NCBI GenBank assembly: GCA_028571685.1
Contig: CM053158.1
Span: forward strand, 54,342,001 to 54,406,000
Origin: Heterohyrax brucei
Lineage: Eukaryota > Chordata > Mammalia > Hyracoidea > Procaviidae
Direction of reading: 5' to 3'
DNA length: 64,000 bases
Below, piece by piece: positions 53,741-62,262 of this stretch; position 1 is the first letter of the stretch; the number at the start of each line of letters is the position of its first letter. The translations under genes were made by a program, and so were the position numbers. The notes under the pieces were generated by a model that searched no databases, was not told where the DNA came from, and worked only from the letters and a program-made list of their open reading frames with translations.

Positions 53741-54399
53741 CAGCCAGCCTTCTGTATCTGTAGGCTCCCTATCCAAAGCTAACAAACTAGGATAGAGAAT
53801 ATTTGAGGGAAAAAAAAATAAAAAACAAAGATTGAGCTCAGTGGCCTGAGGACAACATGTAGGACAGGACTAGGCAAGACAGGGCTCTGCCTGAGGAACT
53901 TAGGTGGTGGTAAAAGAAGAAGTTCCCAGGGGAATGGACACAGCTGCACCCCGAAACAATTTGGAAAAGAAAGGACACTAGGAATGTCGTGACAAACTTA
54001 CACTCTGAGATGCTTTTTGGCCTGACCAGGGATCTGGTGGAGAAAGTGTTTGGCAGAGGTCTCGAGTCTGGAAGGAGAAGACAAAATTGGCAGGCACAGA
54101 ACCCAGCCCAGTGTACCATGTGTGTACAGCATCCAGTCACCCATGACCTTCTATCAGAAGGACTTCTGTCTAGAGGGCCATGTGCAGCGGGAGGGCTTGA
54201 ATGCAGCTATTCTTCAGGTACCTGCTTCGATCCACTACTTCAGCACCCAGTGGTCACTATTCCACATCAAAGCAAAACACTGCTCTTTCTTGTGCTTAGT
54301 GAGAATAACTATATGGGGAGAGAGAGAATCTGTGTGTTTTGGTATCCAGGAGGGATAGGTTTCACAGATGCAGTATCCTGCAGATACTAAAGGATGACG
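53741..54399. mobile_element. Tigger/pogo-like non-autonomous DNA transposon
   Basis: Left end TA then CAGCCAGCCTTCTGTATCTG. The right end, read on the minus strand, is CCGTCATCCTTTAGTATCTG, an inverted repeat. The missing last bases of the right end (GCTATA, expected GCTGTA) reappear after the provirus at 57401, so the provirus landed at its very edge. No transposase is visible in about 660 bases. Confidence 0.6.
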
Positions 54400-54401
54400 G
54401 T

Positions 54402-55350
54402 TGTTGCAGCCATCTGGTGCTGCTCTAACAGAAATACCACAACGGAGATGGTTATAACAAAGGAAAGTTTATTCTTACACAGTCCAGTGGGCTACAAGTC
54501 CGAATTCACGGGGTCTCCTCCAAGGGAAGATTTTCCCTCTGTCAGCTCTGGAGGAAAGTCCCTGCCTTGCATCAGTCTTTGGCCAGGAAGCATCTTGGTG
54601 CAGGAACTTCAGGTCTGAAGGATGCACTCTTCTCCTGGTGCTATTTTCTTGATGGCAATGGTAAATGTAAAAACCTAGCAAAGGTAGCTTAGGTTATTAG
54701 GCTACATTCTATCTTCTTCCTCAATTACCACCCTCAGACTGGACTAGCAAGTCTGAATTCCTCTCCCTATCTCTGAGGATATAGTGTTGATTAAGACCTC
54801 AGAGAAAGGTCAGAAATTTGGGGTTATTCACATTGTTTGTTAGATGTAATGAAACTTTATGAGGTAATAAAATCTTGTGACTCATGACTATTGTTCTGTG
54901 ACAAACCCCTACCCCTTTGAGTTTTGGCTATAAAAACCACCAGAAATGTAACCCAAACAGGACAGCTTTGGGCTCACTATCTCCCAGATTGCTAGAAAAT
55001 CTGTAAATAAAATATTCCTTGAACCCCATGCTGTCTCTGAATTTTTGGCTACAGTGACAGGCAGAACAAACTTGCTCCAGTTTCGTCAACAATGGTGTGA
55101 GGTTCCCAACTCTCTGCTTGCTTCAGTTTCCATTTATCTCTTGTCGAATGGAAGGATAAAGGGTGGTACAAGCCATACTCCAGGGAAACTCCCTTTACAG
55201 TAGAGCAGGGAGGTGATCCTATGAAGGGATTTACAGTCCCACCCTAATCCTCTAACATACTGCATAGGAAAATCACAAAATGGAGGACAATCACAAAATA
55301 TTGGGAATCATGTCCCAGCCACACGGCTGCACACAGTTTAATCCATGACA
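54402..55350 (-). mobile_element. 3' LTR of a MaLR-type provirus, minus strand, itself interrupted
   Basis: Begins TGTTGCAGCCATCTGG and ends TTAATCCATGACA on the plus strand. It matches the LTR at 56892-57400 nearly throughout once the 428-base insert at 54662-55089 is removed (521 versus 509 bases). The minus-strand signal AATAAA lies in AGTTTATTCTTACACAG. Confidence 0.85.
54662..55089 (+). mobile_element. LTR inserted in the MaLR 3' LTR, plus strand
   Basis: The host LTR breaks at CAATGG (54656-54661) and resumes at CAATGG (55090-55095), a six-base target-site duplication. The insert has a TATA-like GCTATAAAAACC near 54930 and AATAAA near 55005, an LTR promoter and polyadenylation arrangement. 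LTR edges may be a few bases further in. Confidence 0.72.
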
Positions 55351-56302
55351 CCCCACACTTTGGACCTCCAAAAATCCCACTTTTAAAATACACAACGCAA
55401 TCATCCCATCATAGCAAAAGTCATAGCAAAAACATGTCCATCCCATATGATAGAAGTTTTAAATCAGTTCCAAGTCCAAAATACAAAAAGTCTTCTACAT
55501 CTCTGAAACCTAGAATAGAAGCTGTCTGCTTCCAGAGGTGCGATGGCAGAAAAGGCACAAGTTAGACATCTATTTCCATTACAAGTGAAATTGCATTAAC
55601 AGGCAACAAGTAAGTCGGAAGAACACATGACGTTAGCCCTCAAAGCTCTGAAAGTAATCTTCAGCTCTTTGAGACATTTTCCATGATAGCCTTGTCCTCC
55701 AGACACTATGTATTGTCCACACTCTCTGGATTCTGAGTGGGGATCCCTGGCCCTGTGCTACTACTCTGCCTTCTAGGTCCACTTGGAAAGAAACCCTGCC
55801 CCCTCTGCTTTAGGTGCACCTAAGCCCACCTGAGTGGCAATTCTATCCTTCTGAACACAGAAAGCCATGGTTCTACACTTTCAAACCCTTAAGGTCATGG
55901 CTATACATTTTGAGACAGAGGCAGCTTAGCTTCTCATGGTGTTTGTCTCCTCAGCTTCTGCTTCCTCTGGCCTCATGGCCTGGGCCTCAGGTCCCCATCT
56001 GCCCTGTTGGGGCAAGTATTCCACAGTTCTGTAGCTCCACCAATTCATGTGCCTGGGGGCACCCCACTCCGCCAGGTAACTTCTTTCACACAGGCACTTA
56101 GCTCCCTTACTCTGTGGGTCAGAAAGCCTAGCTCCACTGATTCAAGTGTTCACAGGCACCCAACTCCATGAGGAAATTTCTGTGCACAGGCATTAAGCTC
56201 TCTTGCTCTGTGGGTAGGCTCCAGTGCTGTCTCACTCTGCCCTGGTTCTGCTGCTGCCATTGCAGCTGTCTCTGGTCCTCTGCAGTTTCTCACCATCTGC
56301 AC
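55351..56302 (-). mobile_element. MaLR-type internal region, minus strand
   Basis: Non-coding internal sequence between the two LTRs, continuing at 56775-56891. It resembles internal parts of non-autonomous MaLR elements: C/T-rich on the plus strand, with repeated CCAACTCC(A/G) and GGCAC(C/T) words. No gag, pol or env motif is recognisable, so it depended on another retrovirus for movement. Confidence 0.68.
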
Positions 56303-56769
56303 TGTCATGGGTTGAACTGTATCTCCCCAAAAATGTGTGGTTTTGCTAAACTGTATGTTAAAGGACTAAGGTGGGGCTGTAAATTCCTGCATAGGATTAC
56401 TTCCTTGCTCGCTGTAGGGGGAGTTTCCCTGGAGTATGGCTTTCCCCACCCTTAATGCTTTTCAGCCTGCAAGAGATAAAAGGAAAGAGAAACAAAGAGA
56501 ATTGGGAACCTCGTTACCATCAAGAAAGCAGCACCGGGAGAAGAGCGCGTCCTTGAGACCTGAGGTTCCTGCGCCAAGATGCTTCCGGGACAAAGACTGA
56601 TGCAATACCGGACTTTGCTCCACAGCCAACAAAGGGAAAGCCTCTCCCTGGAGCGGACACCCTGAATATGGACTTGCAACCTACCGGACTGTGTAAGAAT
56701 AAACCTTCCTTTGTTAAAGCCATCCACTCTGTGGTATTTCTGTTAGAGCAGCCCTAGCTGACTAAAACA
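56303..56769 (+). mobile_element. solo LTR of the same family, opposite strand, perfect 5-bp duplication
   Basis: Begins TGTCATGGGTTGAACTG and ends CTGACTAAAACA. Flanked by TGCAC at 56298-56302 and 56770-56774, exactly as expected of retroviral integration. It is the reverse-strand relative of the neighbouring LTRs and inserted into their internal region. Confidence 0.9.
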
Positions 56770-56774
56770 TGCAC

Positions 56775-56891
56775 CTTCATTGCTGCTAATGTTTCTCTAT
56801 TCCTTCTGAGTCTTCTATCCTTTCAGTTTTAAAACTGTTTCCACATTTTAGGTATTTGTTAGGGCAGCACCCCATTCCTGGTACCAAATTC
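56775..56891 (-). mobile_element. MaLR-type internal region, remainder
   Basis: Short right-hand part of the internal region. It ends with GGTACCAAATTC next to the 5' LTR, where a primer-binding region would lie. Confidence 0.6.
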
Positions 56892-57400
56892 TGTTTTAGT
56901 CATCTGGTGCTGCTCTAACAGAAATACCACAAAGTGTGTGGCTTTAACAAAGGACAGTTTATTCTTACACAGTCTAAATTTAGGGTGTCTACTCCAGGCG
57001 AAGACTTTCCCTCTTCGGTCTCTGGAGCAAAGTCCTTGTGTTGCATCAGCCTTTGGTCAGGGAGCGTCTCGGTGTAGGAACTTCAGGTCTGAAGGATATG
57101 CTCTTCTCCTGGTGCTCCTTTCTTAATGATATGAGGTTCCCAATTCTCTGCTTGCTTCCCTTTCCTTTTATCTCTTGTAGGATGAAAGGATAAAGGGCGG
57201 GTGCAAGCCATACTTTGAGAAACTCCCTTCATAGTGGAACAGGGAGGTGATCCTATGAAGGGATTTACAGTCCCACCCTAATCCTCTAACCTGCAGCATA
57301 GGAAAATCACAAAATGGAGGACAATCACAAAATATTGGGAATCACGGCCCAGCTACAGGACTACACACATTTTTGAGGGGATATAGTTCAATCCATGACA
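56892..57400 (-). mobile_element. 5' LTR of the MaLR-type provirus, minus strand
   Basis: Begins TGTTTTAGTCATCTGGTG and ends CAATCCATGACA. Homologous over its full length to 54402-55350. Comparing the two LTRs would date the insertion. Confidence 0.87.
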
Positions 57401-57602
57401 GCTATATTTCTTTAGCTTTTTTACAGAGTGCTATGCCATTTTCCAAGTGGTTGTATAGTTTTACATACCCACCAGCTGTGCATGTGTGTTCCAATCTCCC
57501 CACAACCTTTCCAATATTTGTTATTTTCTGTTTTTCTTTTTGGTCTGGAGAGAGACAGGGTCTCACCACAGTTTTTGTTTTCATTTCTCTAATGGCTAAT
57601 GG

Positions 57603-57761
57603 GGAAACCTTGGAGGTGTAGTGGTTAGGTGCTATAGCTGTTAAAGAAAAGGTTGACAGTTTAAATCCACCAGATGCTCCTTGGAAACTCTGTGGGGCAG
57701 CTATACTCTGACCTATAGGGTTGCTATGGGTCAGAATCAGTTCAAGAGCAGTGGCTTTTGG
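57603..57761 (+). mobile_element. AfroSINE, short form, first of a tandem pair
   Basis: Flanked by CTAATGGCTAATGG at 57589-57602 and again at 57762-57775. GGAAACTCTGTGGGGCAGC and GGGTTGCTATGGGTCAGAAT are standard. Confidence 0.93.
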
Positions 57762-57775
57762 CTAATGGCTAATGG

Positions 57776-57935
57776 AAACCCTGGTGGTCTAGTGGCTAAG
57801 TGCTACAGTTGCTAACCAAAAAGTCAGCAGTTCGAGTCTACCAGGTGCTCCTTGGAAACTCTGTGGGGCAATTCTACTCTTTCCTACAGGGTTACTATGA
57901 GTTGGAGTTGACTCACAGCTAATTTTTTTTTTTTT
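57776..57935 (+). mobile_element. AfroSINE, short form, second of a tandem pair
   Basis: Starts directly at the second copy of the target word and ends in a T-run, followed by TAATGGCTA at 57936-57944. It therefore used the same or an overlapping target as its neighbour. ACTCACAGCT shows the tail cut short. Confidence 0.93.
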
Positions 57936-57968
57936 TAATGGCTAGCAACCATGAACATTTACTCACAT

Positions 57969-58568
57969 TGTTACCATTAAGCATGGGTTTAGGTCACCTG
58001 CTGAAAAGGCCAATACTGAGACAGGGGTAAAGTAATGCCCAAGAGGTTTATTATATACTGGCATATAAGAGACAGGGGGAACTTGAGACTTCAGAGCCTG
58101 TCTGAAACTGTCAAGCAAGGTTGGGATATTTAAAAGAGAAAGTACAGGTAGTGCTTGCACAGAGTGTAGGCGTCAGAAGAACAATGAGAGAGATTTGGGA
58201 GGGGCATCCATGCAGGACTAGGCCCCAGGGGCTGTATATGCACAGCAAAAGGTAGGATCTGGATGCTTTCTGCTCTCACCTGAGGCAGTCTTGAACTGGT
58301 ACCTGGCATACCTGGTACATCCTCTTGGCATCTCCTCATTCATTTGATGTTCCTAGGAAGAAGCTGCAAAGATATTATCTCAGAGGCTCTTGTCAATTAA
58401 TGTGCTATCTCCTGTCCGAGCTAGGTAAAGGAAGCCAGGAATTTTAAGAGAAGGAGAAAAAAAAAAAAAGCTAAAGTCAGTTCTATCAAACAGGTAAAAG
58501 ACTAGTCCTGATTGTCTATTTTAATTTCCCCTTTGAAATCAGGAGCCTGAAAGCCTCTGCCTACTTCA
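57969..58568 (-). mobile_element. solo LTR, family A, inserted in L1
   Basis: Starts TGTTACCATT and ends near CCTACTTCA. Homologous to the LTR at 11597-12171. The L1 text continues across it (AACATTTACTCAC to TGTCTGTTAGACAC). No clear target-site duplication. Confidence 0.68.
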
Positions 58569-58850
58569 GCTTGTCTGTTAGACACTTGAATGTCATCTTT
58601 GGTGAAGTTATCTATTCATAACATTTGCCTATATTTCAACTGAGTTGTTTTCTTTTTTACTGTTGAGCTGGTGATAGTTTCTATGAATTAAAAATTATAC
58701 CCTCATTGGATATGTCCTAGCTAATTTTTTCACCCAATCTGTAGATTCTTTTTTAACTCCTTTGAAGAAGACTTTCATTGAGCATAGTTGTTTAATTTTT
58801 AGGAGGTCCCATTGATCTAGTTCATCTTCTGCTGTTTTTTTTTTTTTGGC
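58569..58850 (-). mobile_element. L1 continuation (ORF2 end), minus strand
   Basis: GAATGTCATCTTTGGTGAAG, then CTCATTGGATATGTCC, and CCCATTGATCTAGTTCATCT are L1 text equivalent to 20.0-20.9 kb. It ends in a T-run, where the L1 is 5'-truncated or lost. Confidence 0.78.
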
Positions 58851-59569
58851 TCACTAATGCCCCAGCCTGGATACATGCTTTCTCATATCTGAGTATTTCT
58901 CATTCATGCTATTCCTTCTCTGGAGAATCTTTGCAGAAAAGATCATGGAATGCATATCTCAGTTTTATCCACTGACAAAATATGACCAAATCCATGTACT
59001 ACTGAGCTGGCTTTCAGGGGGTATATTTCTGTTCCCAGAAGTGAGCAGAATGAATAAAGTAGGACATGTTCGATGCATGTTTATTTTCATCATTCTGTAA
59101 ATATAATGTGATTGTTTTTTCAGTGATTAGAAGGGCTGAGGTGGAGGTAGGGCACAGATTACTTTCTGATTTTCTTCCAGAAGCAAAGAGAAGAGACTAG
59201 CTACAGATTCTATCTAGGAGGTACCACTGAACCATAGGCAATCACCTTCTTCATTTAGAGATCGGAACAGCAAATGCCTGCCACTGATAGGCTGAAAAGG
59301 AGGGATACTGCCATCTCTCTTCCTTCATTTCTTTTCCTGAGTCAGCATGGCCTTGAACCACACTTTATTTTGGGGATTGTTTACAGTGGAATTCTGGTCC
59401 CAGTGGTGGCCTCTGTGGCAAATCATAAATTTTCTGCCCCACAGTTTCTAATCTGTAAAACAAGAGGATGAATAAAACTATTTCTGTGTTTTATTTCAGC
59501 ACTAATTCCAAGTCAGCATGCTGTCTACTTTGTGCCAATTAGGTAGGAAATAAAAAAGAAACAATTTGA
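58851..59569. other. non-coding DNA, nothing recognised
   Basis: No repeat or gene supported. Confidence 0.35.
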
Positions 59570-59960
59570 CAAACACTTAAACCCTGAGTTGGAGGATTCC
59601 AATAAAGGCAGACTTAGATTACGTTCTTTTAGTTTTTGGGCACCATGCACATTTCCAACAACTGAGCAATGAAGAAGTGATCATGGTATAGCCAGAGGAT
59701 GAAATATTAAGTAATAATTAAAAACAACATTTACGAAGGGTTTTAGGGGCCTCGAAGAATGAGATAGATACAGTATTAAGTAGAAGGGGGAGAAACAGGA
59801 TGTAAAACTACATAAACAGAGTTACAGTAAAGATGAATACAGGAAAAAAACGCTATCACCATTTTAACAGTGGCTGTCTCCTTTGGTGGGATTATGGCTG
59901 CACTTCTCTATTTTTGTATGTTTATTCTTTTTCATATTACTCTGCATGTTATATAACTTT
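59570..59960 (+). mobile_element. old L1 (L1M-type) 3' end
   Basis: CATGGTATAGCCAGAGGATG, ATTAAAAACAACATTTACGA, ACAGTGGCTGTCTCCTTTGG and TGGGATTATGGCTGCACTTC are diverged versions of a common L1M 3' end. Confidence 0.65.
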
Positions 59961-60424
59961 TTCCCACTAGGCACATGCTCCACTCTATAATCAGAGGGCA
60001 GGTGCTTTGCACTGTTTTGACCATTTTTCCCTAGCTGTGAGTGATGGATTTTTGTGTCTGGAGTCTACAGCTCCCTGTGACAAACGGCAGGAATGTGGGA
60101 AACAGCCAGATGGGTTGGAGATATTGCCTGTGCTCACTGGGTGGAGCACAGCACTTTCAACTAAATAGTAATTGAATCTCTGGCCTTGGTATTATTAAGG
60201 CCATGCACCACTCAAAGGAGCAAGCCATCCACAAGTGACTTTCAAGCTATTAAACCTCAACATCTCTTGCAAATCTAGAAATAGGCCACTGACACTGTAG
60301 GTGGTTAGACTGCAGTGCAGGTGTTTCAAAATACTTATTTATAATGTAATACTCTACCTCTACTAAAGAATTCCCTAATACAATATGCTAAAGTCCTAGC
60401 CAACGTACCTCACATACAGCCACC
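59961..60424. other. non-coding DNA, nothing recognised
   Basis: No repeat or gene supported. Confidence 0.35.
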
Positions 60425-60660
60425 ACTCGTCTGTCACTGGAGGCTTGTGTGTTGCTGTGATGCTGAACAGTTTTGGTGGAGCCTCCAAACTGAAACTAGG
60501 AAGAAAGGTCTGATGATCTACTTCAAAAAGTCAGCATTGAAAACTCTATGGATCAAAAGAGTCTGATCCCTAAGTAATCACAGGGGTGGTACAGGAGCAG
60601 GAAGCATTTCATTGTATTCCATTATGTCGGTGACAACAAATTAAGTGCCAATAGGCATCT
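60425..60660 (+). mobile_element. RTE-associated non-autonomous repeat
   Basis: GGCTTGTGTGTTGCTGTGAT, CCAAACTGAAACTAGGAAGA, CTATGGATCAAAAGAGTCTG and GGAAGCATTTCATTG correspond to the minus-strand copy at 11318-11562. The tail is degraded. Confidence 0.68.
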
Positions 60661-60705
60661 AGTGAATATGTGTTGTGTGTGAAGCTCTGTGCTAAGCATT
60701 CGGGA

Positions 60706-60908
60706 CATAAAAAACCAAACTAAACCCATTGTTGGCAAGTCAATCCCCACTCAGAGCAACTCTACAGAGCAGAGTAGAAGCACCCCATAGGGTTTCCAAG
60801 TCTATAAATCCTTATGGGAGCACACATGTCACAGCCATAGAATGCCTGGTGGGTTTGAACCACCAAACTTTCAATTAGCAGCTGAGGGCTTAACCACTGC
60901 ACTGCTGG
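60706..60908 (-). mobile_element. AfroSINE, long form
   Basis: AACCCATTGTTGGCAAGTCA, CTATAAATCCTTATGGGAGC in the retained middle, GCCTGGTGGGTTTGAACCAC and CTTAACCACTGCACTGCTGG. It interrupts a MIR/L2-like fragment at 60630-60705. Confidence 0.88.
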
Positions 60909-60979
60909 GGATATAGGATTAATAAAACCCACAGTCTACTACTTAATGCCTATAGACATGGAAACAAGGAGTTAGGCCA

Positions 60980-61356
60980 CCACGTGATGAGGGGAGGATG
61001 ATAAGAATAGGCACAGGAAAGTGTAGGAGCTCAGGATGGAACATCTAAGTCTGCCAAAAGATGCGGAAAGACAGGAGTGCTTCCTAGAGTAAGCAGTCCT
61101 TGAGCAGAAGAGCGACAAATGAGCAGGACTGGGCCTGCCAGGGGAGCTAGGAAAGGGGAACAGAGTGGACAGGGAGAGCTGAATAAGCAAAGGTAGGAGA
61201 CAGGAAACAGCATGGAGCATGACCCTAAGAGATTCACAGCACTGCTGAAACATAAGGTGTGAGACAGAGAATGGTGATGAAGGAGAATGGAGAGGAACGG
61301 AGGGGCTGGGTCATGCTGGGCCTTACGTGCCCTGTGAGCAGAATAAACCAGATGGG
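60980..61356 (+). mobile_element. ancient interspersed repeat, left half (unnamed)
   Basis: GACAGGAAACAGCATGGAGC and GGGCTGGGTCATGCTGGGCC then TTACGTGCCC belong to a mammal-wide old repeat I recognise by text but cannot name with confidence. It resumes at about 61928-62230. Confidence 0.45.
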
Positions 61357-61479
61357 GTTAGCCAAGTAGGGCCTGTAAGCCAAATACAACCCAGCGCCTG
61401 TGCTGTTCTAGTACAAAAGTTAAGAGTAGTTTCTTATACTTTTCAATAGCTACATTGGAACCTGTTAATGCAACCTTTA

Positions 61480-61655
61480 AATACTTAGCTGCTAATGGGA
61501 AGTTCAGTGGCTCGAACCTACTAGTGCCTCTGCAGGAGAAAAAAACCTGGCATTCCCTCCTAAGAAACGCTAATGAGAAAGTTCTGCTTTGTCCTCCAGG
61601 GTCGGCATGAACTGGAATCAATTCAGCAGCACACACAACAGTAAGTACCTGTATA
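61480..61655 (+). mobile_element. AfroSINE, long form
   Basis: ACTTAGCTGCTAATGGGAAG, CTCTGCAGGAGAAAAAAACC, GGGTCGGCATGAACTGGAAT and an end GCAGCACACACAACAG like the RTE tail. Confidence 0.82.
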
Positions 61656-61663
61656 CAATACAC

Positions 61664-61834
61664 ACAACAACAATAACCCACTGCTGTGAAGTCAATGCCA
61701 ACTCATCGCGACCCTAGAGGACACAGTAGAACTGCCCCATAGAGTTTCCAAGGAGCACCTGGCAGATGCAGACTGTCACCCTTTGGGTTAGCAGACGTAG
61801 CACTTAACCACTACGCCACAAGTGTTTCCCGACA
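61664..61834 (-). mobile_element. AfroSINE, short form
   Basis: ACAACAACAATAACCCACTG at the tail, GGAGCACCTGGCAGATGCAG in the middle and CTTAACCACTACGCCAC at the head. Opposite orientation to the previous SINE, tail to tail, nine bases apart. Confidence 0.92.
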
Positions 61835-62262
61835 GCAAAAGTCTCCTGTAATGCCCTTGATTTTGCCTGTTGGCTGACAAAGCCCGAAATATTTACTGTC
61901 TGGCTCCTTTAGGAAGGGGTTTATCTACCCCTGGACTAAATATACCCTGAAGGTGACAGTGAGCCACTAGAGGAGTTATGAACTTAGGAGTGGCCATGTC
62001 CAATTTAGTTAGACTACTCAGATGGCATACCGAAAAAACAAACCTGAGTGCATAAATGTGAGGGAAACACGGCAGGAGTCAGGGTGGCAGCTGAGAGGCT
62101 GTTGAAGTGAGAGGTGAGAAGTATCTACATTAGGACAGTGGTAGAGCGAGTGTGGAAAGAAGTGGACTCCTGGAAAAGATCTTAAGCCCATTTCTGGATA
62201 TATTACCTTAGAAATATCTGGAGACATGTGCTTGGAGAAATCCACCCCTGTTACGTAATATA

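Larger units (their letters stand above)
61357..61927. mobile_element. hAT-like DNA transposon fragments, split by two SINEs
   Basis: Left piece GTAGGGCCTGTAAGCCAAAT with CCAGCGCCTGT, right piece GACAAAGCCCGAAATATTTA with CTGTCTGGCTCCTTTAGG. Together they are parts of a common short mammalian DNA transposon; class assignment is tentative. It is itself nested in the ancient repeat. Confidence 0.5.

Noticed and set aside
53989-54390. 133-codon open frame
   Set aside because: It lies within a non-autonomous Tigger-like element in which a second frame is also open. No transposase motif.
54402-58568. Possible intact retrovirus in the LTR cluster
   Set aside because: The internal region is about 1 kb, non-coding and without gag, pol or env motifs. 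It is a non-autonomous MaLR-type element.
9010-61834. tRNA-gene-like A and B boxes
   Set aside because: They are heads of AfroSINE copies, diverged and without a tRNA fold or terminator.
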